DNA of 58,101 nt from Marinomonas agarivorans (GCA_002173415.2 NHNK02000019.1:1-58101), one strand, 5' to 3'; counted from the first letter of the stretch, positions 8,537 to 18,060 are shown. Numbers and translations are program-made. The notes: a model not told the origin generated them from the sequence alone.

Positions 8537-10234
8537 TTAACGTAGGTTCAGAATGGTCTGGGTTACTGTATTTTCTGTCTCTAATGTTTTCGAGTTGGCC
8601 TGATAGTTTCTTTGCGCTTCAATCAAGGCAACAAGCTCGGAAGTTAAGTCAACATTCGACTCTTCTAAAGCGCCACCCATGACGCCACCCAATGTACCTG
8701 TCTTAGGTTTGCCGATATTTGCCTGCCCCGACTGAGTACTTGCCACCCAAGCTGTATCACCTGCCGGTGTTAAACCGTCAGTATTATCAAATGTTGATAA
8801 AGCAATCTGTCCAAGTACAGCGGTTTGTTGGTTGGTATAAATCGCTACTAAGTAACCTTCTTCATTGAAAGAAACCCCTTGTAACTCACCCGCAGTGTAA
8901 CCATCCTGCGCAAACGAATCCGTGCTGCTCAAGGCATATTGAGTAGAGCCTTCCATATCAATTGGAATTGTCGAAGAACGGTTGGTAGGGTCAAATCCTG
9001 TGATCTCCAACACGATTGGTTGAGATATCGCATAAGGAGGGAAGCCTTGGAATGTTCCATTGATATTACCAGCATTATCAAATGTTACGGCGGTATTATC
9101 TGGAATAAACGACTTTTCTTCTCCTGTTACAGGATCAGGGTAGGTTTGTTTACCGTCAATCGTCACTAGCATTTCATAGGTATTATTTTCACCATGCTTG
9201 ATGAAGTAATAACCTAATGTATGCTCTTCACCTAAGGCATCATAAATTGTCTTAGTGTTACCATAGGTGTAAGTACCTGGGTCCGTTGGGTCGAATGGAT
9301 CACGGGCGACACTGATTGGCTCAACCACATCGGCTGCAATCAAGGTATCAGCAATCGCAATACCATTGATGTTACCTGCTATGGCTATATCTGTTAACTG
9401 ACGAGTAATTACACCTTGCAAATCTGGTTTGCCTGATCCCATATATAACAACTCATAAGGCTCTTCTGGAATACCATCAAGGTTGTAATCTGATCCACCA
9501 GCAGCATCGTTAAAAGTCGCATACTGGTCAACTAGCCAAGGATCACCGGCATCGTTTACTGCTGAGCCATCAACACTGGCATGCATTTGGTACGTATTAG
9601 GTACGTCTGACTTAGCATAGTAATAGGTTACGATATGGTTATTACCATTGGCATCCGTAACAGTATGTGTTTGTGTGAAGTCATACGTTTCTGGATTATT
9701 TGGATCAAAATCCTTATCAATAAAAGGCGGTACATCTTTCGATTCAGAATCAATGTTAATTTGCAGAGACATCTCTTCTGTTGCTTGCGGAGGAATACGA
9801 TCAGTAGGTACTCTCAGATTTTCAAGATTACCACCAACAATACCTTCAACCGCATTATAACCTTGAACAAAGCCACCATCGTTGGTAACCAAGTTTCCTT
9901 CTGCGTCCAATTTGAAATCACCTGCTCGAGTATAGGTCTGTGTGTCACTTAAGTTAACAACGAAGAACCCTGTTCCATCGACGGCAATGTCCAAATTATT
10001 GGACGTATATGAAATATTACCCGCTGAGAATGCCTGAGCAATATTGTTTACGTTAACACCGGCACCAATTGTGTTGTTACTACCGGCACCAACAACATTG
10101 GTGCTATACAAATCACCAAACTCAATACGAGATTGTTTAAAGCCAGTTGTATCTGAGTTGGCAATGTTGTTACCTGTTACACTCAAGGCATCAGCGGATG
10201 CTTTTATACCTGATAATGCTGTATTAAAACCCAT
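8537..10234 (-). CDS. flgE: Flagellar hook protein FlgE, enlarged
   Basis: FlgE polymerises into the hook. The N-terminal D0 motif (SVTGNNIANSDTTGFKQSR, residues about 18-36) and the C-terminal ELVALIEAQRNYQANSKTLET (about 533-553) are canonical. At 565 residues it is much longer than the enteric protein (about 402). The extra length contains an internal duplication: residues about 175-223 and 313-361 share the pattern FDP-N/T-xPxTY...T...V/IYDAxG...H...YYF/Y...NTYxM...DG. This is the FlaE-type D2 module repeated. It lies 11 bp after flgD and is followed by a terminator. Confidence 0.95.
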   Translation of the reverse strand: MGFNTALSGIKASADALSVTGNNIANSDTTGFKQSRIEFGDLYSTNVVGAGSNNTIGAGVNVNNIAQAFSAGNISYTSNNLDIAVDGTGFFVVNLSDTQTYTRAGDFKLDAEGNLVTNDGGFVQGYNAVEGIVGGNLENLRVPTDRIPPQATEEMSLQINIDSESKDVPPFIDKDFDPNNPETYDFTQTHTVTDANGNNHIVTYYYAKSDVPNTYQMHASVDGSAVNDAGDPWLVDQYATFNDAAGGSDYNLDGIPEEPYELLYMGSGKPDLQGVITRQLTDIAIAGNINGIAIADTLIAADVVEPISVARDPFDPTDPGTYTYGNTKTIYDALGEEHTLGYYFIKHGENNTYEMLVTIDGKQTYPDPVTGEEKSFIPDNTAVTFDNAGNINGTFQGFPPYAISQPIVLEITGFDPTNRSSTIPIDMEGSTQYALSSTDSFAQDGYTAGELQGVSFNEEGYLVAIYTNQQTAVLGQIALSTFDNTDGLTPAGDTAWVASTQSGQANIGKPKTGTLGGVMGGALEESNVDLTSELVALIEAQRNYQANSKTLETENTVTQTILNLR

Positions 10235-10245
10235 AATTCTCTCAC

Positions 10246-10944
10246 TTAGCCGACTATTTCAAGCTCATCAGTTAAACTAATTTTACCAACACCAGAAACA
10301 TTTAATTCTGTTCCGTCTTTGCCACTAATTGTTACCCCTTCGATCTTAGCAGGCAGCTCAATTTGCAGCTTCGTTCTATTACCGTCTTTATCTGTTGCTG
10401 CTGCTTTGAATTCATATTCGCCCGCAGCTAACATGTTACCTTCGTCATCTTTCCCATCCCATTTGAAAGACTCACCCATTCCTTCCAATTCAAGTTTACG
10501 AACCAATTCTCCATCCGTATTGCGTACTTCCAATGTTGCTGAAGGGTAATCATTCGGGTTGAGCACTTTCACTGGCATATCACCATTCTCATCGAGTACC
10601 GCTTTATCTGTTGCTGTCATTATTTTTTGACCAACTAATGTAGAAGCAGAAATCGCCTGACTGGATGTGAAACTTGCTGTCATTTTATCAAGCTGGGATG
10701 AAATGGTTGTCAGCTCTTCCAAAGAGCTCATTTCTGCCATTTGCGAAACCATTTTATTCGTATCCTGAGGGTCCGTAGGATCTTGAGCTTGCAACTGCTC
10801 AATATAAAGCGTCATAAAAACATCTTTATCTGTCAGATTACGCTTCTGATCTTTGACCGGCACATCTATGCCGTTTTTTGCCTTTGCCGCATCCGTGCCA
10901 TATTGCGATATAAGGTTGTTTAACCCTGCATTAATATCAGCCAT
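10246..10944 (-). CDS. flgD: Flagellar hook-capping protein FlgD
   Basis: FlgD is the scaffold cap for hook growth and is not kept in the final structure. Residues about 35-90 hold the conserved segment (DVFMTLYIEQLQAQDPTDPQDTN, recorded here as DVFMTL...QAQDPTDP). The C-terminal half is a Tudor/Ig-like FlgD domain (GKDDEGNMLAAGEYEFKAAA). The length of 232 is normal. It is 9 bp after flgC and 11 bp before flgE. Confidence 0.95.
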   Translation of the reverse strand: MADINAGLNNLISQYGTDAAKAKNGIDVPVKDQKRNLTDKDVFMTLYIEQLQAQDPTDPQDTNKMVSQMAEMSSLEELTTISSQLDKMTASFTSSQAISASTLVGQKIMTATDKAVLDENGDMPVKVLNPNDYPSATLEVRNTDGELVRKLELEGMGESFKWDGKDDEGNMLAAGEYEFKAAATDKDGNRTKLQIELPAKIEGVTISGKDGTELNVSGVGKISLTDELEIVG

Positions 10945-10953
10945 AATTCCCCC

Positions 10954-11403
10954 TTACGCTTGGCCAAGAGTCAGCATTTTCTGCATCATGCTCTTTGCCG
11001 AATTCATCACTTCAACGTTCGTCTGAAAAGATCGAGACGCTGACATCATATCCGCCATTTCTTCAACGGGATTGACATTAGTGTAGTAGACATAACCTGA
11101 TTCATTTGCCATTGGATGATCTGGTTCATACCTTGGCTGTAGAGGCGCGTCTGATTCCACTATGCCTTTTATTTCAACACCAATGCCAGCACCTAACTCA
11201 TCATCAGATATATCTCGCCAACCATAACCACGCATGGACTCTTGCAGCATGGTGCCAAATACAGGCTTACGCGCTCGATAGGTTTGATCTTCAGAACTCG
11301 CCACACTTTCTGCATTAGCAATGTTACTGGCCACCGTATTTAACCTAACGGTTTGAGCACTCATAGCAGATCCCGCAATGGCAAAAATATTATTTAATGA
11401 CAT
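10954..11403 (-). CDS. flgC: Flagellar proximal rod protein FlgC
   Basis: FlgC is a proximal-rod subunit. It shows the N-terminal rod motif (VRLNTVASNIANAESVASS), the mid-protein HPMANESGYVYYTNVNPVEEM and the C-terminal helix (ASRSFQTNVEVMNSAKSMM). The length of 149 is typical. It follows flgB with a 2-bp gap. Confidence 0.96.
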   Translation of the reverse strand: MSLNNIFAIAGSAMSAQTVRLNTVASNIANAESVASSEDQTYRARKPVFGTMLQESMRGYGWRDISDDELGAGIGVEIKGIVESDAPLQPRYEPDHPMANESGYVYYTNVNPVEEMADMMSASRSFQTNVEVMNSAKSMMQKMLTLGQA

Positions 11404-11405
11404 GA

Positions 11406-11807
11406 CTATCGACCTCCAGAAAGTGCTTTTTTCATCGAATTCACTTTACGATTTAAAAACATAAAGCTGCTATCGAACTGTAATGAGTTTTGCGCAAATT
11501 CAGCCTGCTCTCTTTGCATATCAACGGTATTACCATCAAGAGAAGGTTGAGAAGCCACTCGATATAACAAAGCATCACTTTCTCTACTTGATACTGACTC
11601 TTTCTCAAAATGGCGATTGTTCGTTGCTGACATTTTCATTTTTGTTCTTACTGCATCTCGTAAAATTGAGTCAAAGGTAATGTCCCTTGCTTTGAAATTC
11701 GGTGTATCTGCGTTGGCAATATTATTTGCCAGTACAGCAGACCGATCACTACGAAATTGTAAGAATTTATCGTGTCCTGAAAATGCAGTATCAAAAGAAA
11801 TCGCCAT
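11406..11807 (-). CDS. flgB: Flagellar basal-body rod protein FlgB
   Basis: FlgB is the most proximal FlgB/C/F/G rod subunit. The motif RSAVLANNIANADTPNFKARDI (residues about 22-42) is diagnostic, and the C-terminal helix ends KVNSMKKALSGGR. The length of 133 is normal. It is the first gene of flgBCDE and lies about 50 nt below a sigma-54-type promoter. Confidence 0.96.
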   Translation of the reverse strand: MAISFDTAFSGHDKFLQFRSDRSAVLANNIANADTPNFKARDITFDSILRDAVRTKMKMSATNNRHFEKESVSSRESDALLYRVASQPSLDGNTVDMQREQAEFAQNSLQFDSSFMFLNRKVNSMKKALSGGR

Positions 11808-11868
11808 TTATCTATATCACCTTAAAGTAAACCACTTGGCTGCACATATTGTGTTTCATTCATGTATA

Positions 11869-11884
11869 AGCAATATCAATGCCA
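11869..11884 (-). promoter_or_regulatory. Candidate sigma-54 promoter for flgBCDE
   Basis: Read on the minus strand the site is TGGCAT, TGATA, TTGCT. Both the -24 GG and -12 GC are present at the correct 10-bp spacing. It would start transcription about 50 nt upstream of flgB. Class III rod/hook operons in Pseudomonas and Vibrio are RpoN-dependent, which agrees with this placement. Confidence 0.6.
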
Positions 11885-12084
11885 AAATAAAAAATCTTTA
11901 TTATTCAATTACTTAAAAATAAATAAGCAATATAAAAATCATAAAATGGCAAAAAGCGGCAAGTGACATATCACTGCAAATACGGTATACAGTAGTGCCT
12001 TTGTAAGCCGTCATAAGACACACAAATAAAGACCCATAACAACAAAACAGCATTTTTTAGCAAAAAATAAGGCAGAGAGTCTCA

Positions 12085-13353
12085 ATGAATAAAACAACGT
12101 CCGGTATTGGCCCTATCCAAGCGATAGCAATGACAGTGACAACCTTTATTGGCACAGGCTTAATGGTTTTGCCAGCACTGTCCGTCAGCATTGCAGAATC
12201 CTATACGGTATATAGCTGGTTAATTACGACAGCAATGGTCGTACCAATTGCCATCATATTTGCCTTGTTAGGCGCGCGTTTACCCCATGCCGGTGGCGCT
12301 TCCCACTATGTTGGTCAAGCATTTAACAGCCGACTACAAAATGCATTGGGCTGGGTGTTTCTCTCTATTTTGTTAATTGGACCTGCTGTGGCCATCAAGA
12401 TAGCTGCTCACTACTTGGCTGTGTTCTTCAACATTCATTATGAAAATAAGATTTCCCTAGACGTCTTCGGTGTTTATCTTCTTATTTTCATATTGTTTAT
12501 TGGTTTTGGTCTGGCAGGCATAGAAACATCGGCCAAAGCACAAACGGCAATAGTTATTATGCTTTTAATAGTGATCGTCTGGCTTGGATTTCAAGGGAAT
12601 GCGGCTGAGGCAATCGATTTAGTCGCCTCACCAACAAAGGTGACACAATGGCAACAAACACTCAGTGCTGTCAGTGTGATCTTCTGGTGTTTTTTGGGAA
12701 TCGAAGTAATGGCGCATCTAGGAGCTGAGTTTCGCAACCCTAATCGTGATTTTCCAATTGCTATGATTGGCGGAATCAGCATTGTCATTGTCTGCTACTT
12801 AACCATTGTTGTACTTATTTTCTCATACGGCGTGTTCGGTAATGACGCTACAAATAATCGATCCATTGCCTTGTTAGTTGCTCATATTGCTGGCGAACAG
12901 AGTAGCCGTTGGTTTGCTTTAGGCGCATTTTTGGTAGCGTTCGCTAATGTCAGTATTTATTTACTCGGTTTTAGTCGCATGTTACAAGCCATGGCAAATA
13001 ATCAAGCAGTCCCAGCATGGCTTGGCAAGGTGAATAAAGGAGGCACACCTTATTTTGCTGTTATCACTGTCAATGTGGTGTGTATCTTATCGTTAGTTAT
13101 TAGTGAAGTATTTCACTTACCCATGGAAGTGTTAATTGAAATGACAAATGGAACCTTTATTACCATTTATATGCTGGCGTCTTGCGCTGCTTGGTATTTA
13201 TTAAGAGGCAAAGTACGTTATATCGCAATATTATCGATTTTGACCTGTTTTTTCATCGCTTTTCACATTGGTGTGAACATGCTGTTTGCCTTACTTATCT
13301 TAATAATCTCCTATTTTTTATTAGATAATAAAAAGAAAAAATATAGTAAGTAA
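12085..13353 (+). CDS. APC-family amino-acid transporter, YjeH-like exporter
   Basis: A membrane protein of 422 residues with about 12 hydrophobic segments. The opening (GIGPIQAIAMTVTTFIGTGLMVLPAL, with the APC-family GTGL glycines) and the segment LGARLPHAGGASHYVGQAF resemble E. coli YjeH, which exports L-methionine and branched-chain amino acids. The C-terminus is a Lys-rich cytoplasmic tail. It sits 53 bp upstream of luxS in the same direction, so a role in methionine or activated-methyl-cycle balance is plausible. That role is inferred from context; other APC substrates are possible. Confidence 0.75.
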   Translation: MNKTTSGIGPIQAIAMTVTTFIGTGLMVLPALSVSIAESYTVYSWLITTAMVVPIAIIFALLGARLPHAGGASHYVGQAFNSRLQNALGWVFLSILLIGPAVAIKIAAHYLAVFFNIHYENKISLDVFGVYLLIFILFIGFGLAGIETSAKAQTAIVIMLLIVIVWLGFQGNAAEAIDLVASPTKVTQWQQTLSAVSVIFWCFLGIEVMAHLGAEFRNPNRDFPIAMIGGISIVIVCYLTIVVLIFSYGVFGNDATNNRSIALLVAHIAGEQSSRWFALGAFLVAFANVSIYLLGFSRMLQAMANNQAVPAWLGKVNKGGTPYFAVITVNVVCILSLVISEVFHLPMEVLIEMTNGTFITIYMLASCAAWYLLRGKVRYIAILSILTCFFIAFHIGVNMLFALLILIISYFLLDNKKKKYSK

Positions 13354-13370
13354 AAGCACAACATAAGCGT

Positions 13371-13400
13371 TATAATTTATGACGTTTTTTATTTAGGGAG
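13371..13400 (+). promoter_or_regulatory. -10-like box and ribosome site of luxS
   Basis: A TATAAT hexamer occurs at 13371-13376 and a strong AGGGAG Shine-Dalgarno at 13395-13400, six bases before the luxS ATG. No good -35 is seen, so luxS may have its own weak promoter or be read from the transporter gene. Confidence 0.35.
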
Positions 13401-13406
13401 CCAAGT

Positions 13407-13919
13407 ATGCCTTTATTAGATAGTTTTAGAGTTGATCACACACGTATGGATGCCCCTGCGGTTCGTATTGCAAAATCGATGTCTACCCCTAGTGGCGACA
13501 CAATTACCGTATTTGATTTGCGTTTTTGTATTCCGAATGAAGAAATCTTGTCAGAGAAAGGCATTCATACTTTAGAGCACTTATTCGCTGGCTTTATGCG
13601 CAATCATCTGAATAGTGATGAGGTGGAAATTATTGATATTTCTCCAATGGGATGTCGCACTGGTTTTTACATGAGTCTAGTTGGTAACCCAAAAGAGGAA
13701 AAAGTAGCCGCTTCATGGAAAGCCGCAATGGAAGATGTGCTCAATGTTGCGAAAAAAGACGATATTCCCGAATTAAACCAGTATCAGTGCGGCACTTATG
13801 AAATGCACTCATTAGATGAAGCAAAAGAGATAGCAAAAAATATTCTAACTCGTGATGTTAAAGTAAACAGCAATACAGAGTTATATTTAAGTGAAGAGTT
13901 TTTAGCGGCTCATAGTTAA
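13407..13919 (+). CDS. luxS: S-ribosylhomocysteine lyase LuxS
   Basis: LuxS cleaves S-ribosylhomocysteine to homocysteine and DPD, the precursor of autoinducer-2. The metal ligands are visible: His54 and His58 in HTLEHL and Cys128 in [10 protein letters not shown]. The catalytic Cys83 lies in MGCRTGFYM. The 170-residue length matches the family. It follows a YjeH-like amino-acid exporter and is followed by a hairpin. Confidence 0.97.
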   Translation: MPLLDSFRVDHTRMDAPAVRIAKSMSTPSGDTITVFDLRFCIPNEEILSEKGIHTLEHLFAGFMRNHLNSDEVEIIDISPMGCRTGFYMSLVGNPKEEKVAASWKAAMEDVLNVAKKDDIPELNQYQCGTYEMHSLDEAKEIAKNILTRDVKVNSNTELYLSEEFLAAHS

Positions 13920-13950
13920 AAGCAGTCATACTAAAAGCTAGTTCATAGAT

Positions 13951-13998
13951 AGTACGCTTCTCATGTTGCCTAGAAGGTAAAAACACGAGCAGCGTACT
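13951..13998. terminator. Hairpin between convergent luxS and the GH63 gene
   Basis: AGTACGCT at 13951-13958 pairs perfectly with AGCGTACT at 13991-13998. Inner bases (CTCATGTT / AACACGAG) extend the stem with one mismatch. It lies between two convergent genes and probably ends both transcripts, although no strong T run follows on either strand. Confidence 0.5.
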
Positions 13999-14010
13999 GC
14001 CACAAAACTT

Positions 14011-15276
14011 TTAAAGAAACCAATACAAAGCAATCGCTGCGGTCCAAGAGAAATCAGGGCCGCCGCACCCCTCTCCTGTTATTGGATCAAAGTACTCCCA
14101 ATAACCGGCTGTTTCGATAATTTCTCGCGATCTTATTCGTAAACGTTCTGCCAATTCATCGTGACCGTAAAAATGTAAGCCATCAGCAATCATCCAATTA
14201 ATATGCAACCAAGACGGTCCACGCCAATAACGCTTGGCATCGAACTTCTCACTAGCAGGATGAACTGACGCTAAGCCATACTTACCAGCTTCTAACCATT
14301 CAGCGATCACAATGGCCATTTTACTGGCTTGCTCCGCTGACACGGATCGACCATATAAAGGCAACATACCTGCTGTTGTCGCAAAATCAATTGCTTGGCC
14401 TGAGTGCTGATCTCGATTTAAAAATAAGCCTTTTTCTTCGTGCCAGAGTGATGCAATAGCCTGCCTTGTTCGTTCAATCTCTACTTCCAAATCAGGCAGA
14501 TCATAAGGTTGAGACAACTTTTGGTTTAACGCAACAAGATCTATGGTGCCTCGCTGCAAAATCGCATTTAAGCTGATATCTTGAGTATGATAAGGGCAAT
14601 GGTTAAAAATAAGCTCGTAGTCAAAGGCATTTTCTTTAAAAAAGTTCACCAAATAAATATAGCGATCATATTGCTCTTTTAATGGCCTTTGATCACTATC
14701 AACATGGTTTAAGTCACGCCTTTCGTACGCTTGTTCTGTTTGCGGCACTCGTGCCAAAGCCTCATCCCAAGCTGCACTGTTATCCATACCCGATTCCCAA
14801 GGATGGAAACTGGAAACCAATCCTGTACTGTGTAAGTCTCGCTCTTTATACCACCACCGGTGATAAGCCAGTAGCTTTGGGAACAGTAGCTCTAATTTAT
14901 TTTGAGCTAACTGTCTGTCTTTTCCTTCTTCGTAGAGTATTTTCATCACAGTGGCTAACAAAGGCGGCTGGGAGATAGACGTGGTTGGTAAGGCTCGGTT
15001 AACCCCCCACTGCTCAGGCCCTGGGAAATAATCATCTGACTCTTGGTGAAAAATAACATGGGGCACCATGCCATTTTCCCATTGGCCTTCAAACAATTTT
15101 TCTAACTCGACCCAAGCTCGATTTTCATCAATTGATAGCCAGCCTAATGCAGTAATTCCCGCGTCCCAATTCCATTGAAATGGGTACAAACCAAGAGTGG
15201 GAACGGTATAACCTCCCATATCATTTTTACGGAGTATTTCAACAGCTTGATGCGTTAAATTAACAGACTGACTCAT
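14011..15276 (-). CDS. GH63-type mannosylglycerate/glucosylglycerate hydrolase
   Basis: A 421-residue (alpha/alpha)6-barrel glycoside hydrolase with no signal peptide, so cytoplasmic. It resembles the short bacterial GH63 clade typified by Thermus mannosylglycerate hydrolase (MgH), which also cleaves glucosylglycerate. Asp165 (in HPWESGMDNSAAWDEAL) and Glu402 (in DPITGEGCGGPDFSWTAA) are 237 residues apart, the same spacing I recall for the Thermus catalytic acid and base. It is the last gene of the ABC operon, and its ATG directly abuts the ATPase stop codon. The substrate is an inference; trehalose or other alpha-glucosides cannot be excluded. Confidence 0.75.
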   Translation of the reverse strand: MSQSVNLTHQAVEILRKNDMGGYTVPTLGLYPFQWNWDAGITALGWLSIDENRAWVELEKLFEGQWENGMVPHVIFHQESDDYFPGPEQWGVNRALPTTSISQPPLLATVMKILYEEGKDRQLAQNKLELLFPKLLAYHRWWYKERDLHSTGLVSSFHPWESGMDNSAAWDEALARVPQTEQAYERRDLNHVDSDQRPLKEQYDRYIYLVNFFKENAFDYELIFNHCPYHTQDISLNAILQRGTIDLVALNQKLSQPYDLPDLEVEIERTRQAIASLWHEEKGLFLNRDQHSGQAIDFATTAGMLPLYGRSVSAEQASKMAIVIAEWLEAGKYGLASVHPASEKFDAKRYWRGPSWLHINWMIADGLHFYGHDELAERLRIRSREIIETAGYWEYFDPITGEGCGGPDFSWTAAIALYWFL

Positions 15277-16286
15277 TAAATAATTTCTCCTCTGACATCA
15301 TACCAACGCATTTTTTCAGGTTTAGGTTGTAAAAACAGTATTCCACCTTGCTGTACTGGAAGCTCACTGGCAATATTGATTCGTAAACCTTGTCCCTCCA
15401 ATTCAGAGGTCAGTTGTTGATGAGAGCCAAGTTTTTCAATGGTTTGAATCTGTACAGGTAAATAGCCAACCTGATCTTCCATCGATACTAAAAAGTCTTC
15501 TGGTCGAATGCCTAGTTTTTGCGCACCATCTGGAGCACTATTACTCCAGTGTGGCGAAGTAAGGAAATTCATCGGTGGATTACCAATAAAACCGCCAACA
15601 TACTCTGTGGCTGGGTTTCGATAAATCTCATCGGGATTGTCATACTGATCGATGCGACCTTCATTCATAACCGCAATGCGATCCGCTAAACTCATGGCTT
15701 CTACTTGATCATGAGTTACATAAACTGTTGTTGTTTTTGACTCTTCGAGCACATTTTTCAATTCAGAACGCATTTGTAAACGCAACAAAGCATCAAGGTT
15801 AGAAAGCGGTTCATCCATTAATAAAACGTCTGGCTCGACTGCCAAGGCTCTTGCAACAGCAACCCTTTGCCTTTGACCTCCTGACAACTGGCCGGAATAG
15901 CGTGATAACAAATGTTCAATGTGCATTAACTCTGCGGTACGCTCGACATTATGTTTAATTTTATCGTCTGAAACCTTCTTCATACGCAAACCAAAAGCAA
16001 TGTTTTCAAATACGGTAAGATGAGGGAAAACCGCGTAATTTTGGAATACCATCGCCACATTACGATCACGAGGAGGCAAGGCGCTTACATCACGCTCGCC
16101 AATTTTAATCACGCCGCTATCTTGTGTTTCAAGGCCGGCAATAATCCGTAACAAGGTTGATTTACCGCACCCTGATGGGCCAAGTAAAACCGTAAATTCT
16201 TGATCTTTTATATCCAATGTAACCGATTTAAGAATATCCGCATCACCGAACGATTTTTTTATATTTTCAATGGTTATTGTTGTCAT
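15276..16286 (-). CDS. Sugar ABC transporter ATPase (MalK/UgpC type)
   Basis: The ATP-hydrolysing subunit of a CUT1-type sugar importer. Walker A is GPSGCGKST (residues 36-44), the signature is LSGGQRQRVAVARAL, and Walker B is DVLLMDEPLSNLDA. A C-terminal TOBE-like regulatory domain (from about residue 235, KLGIRPEDFLVSME) follows. The length of 336 is slightly short for MalK. It is encoded between the permease and the hydrolase and overlaps the hydrolase by one base. Confidence 0.93.
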   Translation of the reverse strand: MTTITIENIKKSFGDADILKSVTLDIKDQEFTVLLGPSGCGKSTLLRIIAGLETQDSGVIKIGERDVSALPPRDRNVAMVFQNYAVFPHLTVFENIAFGLRMKKVSDDKIKHNVERTAELMHIEHLLSRYSGQLSGGQRQRVAVARALAVEPDVLLMDEPLSNLDALLRLQMRSELKNVLEESKTTTVYVTHDQVEAMSLADRIAVMNEGRIDQYDNPDEIYRNPATEYVGGFIGNPPMNFLTSPHWSNSAPDGAQKLGIRPEDFLVSMEDQVGYLPVQIQTIEKLGSHQQLTSELEGQGLRINIASELPVQQGGILFLQPKPEKMRWYDVRGEII

Positions 16287-16342
16287 AATATCTACCTTTT
16301 AACGTCATTCATTTACTTTGAATGACGGTGAAATATCAATGT

Positions 16343-17215
16343 TTAACGGTTGGAAATGCCCCACATACTGAACAAATACTTTCTGACGACATACAAAAAT
16401 AACAAAGCAGGTAAGATCAAAATTAACCCTCCAGCAAACTTCACCTCAGCAGGAGATGCCGATAGGCTCTGTACAAGAAAGGCCGTTAACGTTTGATTGT
16501 TGATTGTGAGAACGGCGGCAGCAAAAACTTCATTCCAAGAAATGACAAACGCAAACACAGCCGATGCGGTTAACCCAGGTAACGCCAAAGGCATAACCAC
16601 TTTATAAAACGCTTGCCAGCGATTGCACCCTAACACCCATGCAGCTTCTTCAAGCTCCACAGGAATGCCTAAAAACAGACTAGCAGTAATCAGAACGGCA
16701 AAAGGTAAAGCTAGAGAAGCGTGCACTAATGACAAACCAAATAAGGTGTCATCCAAACCTACCTGAATAAAAATAACGGCCAAAGGTAAGGCTAATAAGG
16801 GCATGGGAAAAGCACGTGTGAGCAGAATGATCATACGAAATGCTTCTTTACCCCAAAAATCAAACCGTGCTAGAGCATAGCCGGCTGGCGTCCCCAGCCC
16901 GATTGAAATAATCATGGTAAATGCAGCGGCAACCAATGAGTTTTTTAATGCTGCCAACACCCCATAATAATTCATAAAGAATGTCATAGTTTCTAAGTCA
17001 AATTCAGGGATAAAGGATTTTGGCCAACCATTCACAACATCGGCAGAACTTAACGCACTCACCACTAATAAATAGATAGGAAACAAAACCCAAGCAATTA
17101 AAAAGGCGGCACTACTTATAAACAACCAACGCCATACTTTTTTTGTGCTAGTGTAATTTGCTACCACATCTGGCGTAGGTTCAGACTCTCTTTGATTGTT
17201 CGTATCCATTTTCAT
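16343..17215 (-). CDS. Sugar ABC transporter permease (MalG type)
   Basis: Inner-membrane permease of 290 residues with about six transmembrane segments, the first at about 31-51. The EAA loop that docks on the ATPase is visible (EEAAWVLGCNRWQAFYKVVMP). It overlaps the preceding permease by 4 bp (ATGA), which indicates translational coupling. It is part of the CUT1 importer that probably takes up glucosylglycerate, mannosylglycerate or a related solute. Confidence 0.92.
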   Translation of the reverse strand: MKMDTNNQRESEPTPDVVANYTSTKKVWRWLFISSAAFLIAWVLFPIYLLVVSALSSADVVNGWPKSFIPEFDLETMTFFMNYYGVLAALKNSLVAAAFTMIISIGLGTPAGYALARFDFWGKEAFRMIILLTRAFPMPLLALPLAVIFIQVGLDDTLFGLSLVHASLALPFAVLITASLFLGIPVELEEAAWVLGCNRWQAFYKVVMPLALPGLTASAVFAFVISWNEVFAAAVLTINNQTLTAFLVQSLSASPAEVKFAGGLILILPALLFLYVVRKYLFSMWGISNR

Positions 17216-18060
17216 ATTTGTGCCTCCTTAGGTACTCGCAACACTCTCAAGTAAAACAAGGTAAAGAGTAAAGAAAGCACTAAAATAACAACAGCATACG
17301 CTGCTGCGGCACCGGCATCCCGATAAGAAAACGCCCAGTTATAGGCTTCCCCCATCAAGACAGGCATATTACTGCCACCTAGAATCATCACCACAGCAAA
17401 GACTTCAAACGCCAGTAATGTCCGTAAGATCAATGCTGTTTGCAAGCTAGGACGTAATAAAGGCAATGTCACCTTCCATAACCTAACCCATGCATTAGCA
17501 CCAAAAATTTCAGCCGCTTCATAATATTCTTTGGGGATTAAACCGATACCAGACACTAAAATCACCAACAGAATGGCGGTAGCGCGCCAAATCTCAGCAA
17601 ATACAATAGCGGCAAAAATTGCCCACGGATTTTGATAATTCAACCAGCTTTGCGCTTCATCAATAATGCCGACATGAAAGAGAAAGCTGTTGATAAAGCC
17701 GTTTTGATCAAGCAGTCCTAGCCAGATAATTCCTGCCGCCAAATCGGAAATACCTAATGGAATGGTCCAGACATAAAGTACCGTGTCTCGGCCTTTTTCC
17801 ATCTTAGAAATCATTAACGCCATACCAATTGCGAGGCAAAGCTGCGCTGGCACAACAACAAGGGCAAGCAACAATGTATTTTTTAATGACGGTAAGAAAT
17901 TGAAATCATAAAAAATGGTTTCAAAGTGAGCGATCGTCAATCCACCTTCTGAGTGCGTAAATGCTTGGGCAAAGACTTGTAAAAAGGGATATACAAAAAA
18001 TGCCAGCAGAAACAAAACACTCGGCATAATTAATACATAAGGATAAGCCTTTTTGCTCAT
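17212..18060 (-). CDS. Sugar ABC transporter permease (MalF type)
   Basis: Inner-membrane permease of 282 residues with about six transmembrane segments. Its EAA motif is YEAAEIFGANAWVRLWKVTLP. It lies downstream of the binding-protein gene and a stable intergenic hairpin, and overlaps the MalG-type gene by four bases. It forms the channel heterodimer with that gene's product. Confidence 0.92.
   Translation of the reverse strand: MSKKAYPYVLIMPSVLFLLAFFVYPFLQVFAQAFTHSEGGLTIAHFETIFYDFNFLPSLKNTLLLALVVVPAQLCLAIGMALMISKMEKGRDTVLYVWTIPLGISDLAAGIIWLGLLDQNGFINSFLFHVGIIDEAQSWLNYQNPWAIFAAIVFAEIWRATAILLVILVSGIGLIPKEYYEAAEIFGANAWVRLWKVTLPLLRPSLQTALILRTLLAFEVFAVVMILGGSNMPVLMGEAYNWAFSYRDAGAAAAYAVVILVLSLLFTLFYLRVLRVPKEAQI

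Noticed and set aside
11972-11985. CRP site upstream of the YjeH-like gene
   Set aside because: AGTGACATATCACT is palindromic but the half-sites are 4 bp apart instead of 6, so it does not match the CRP consensus.
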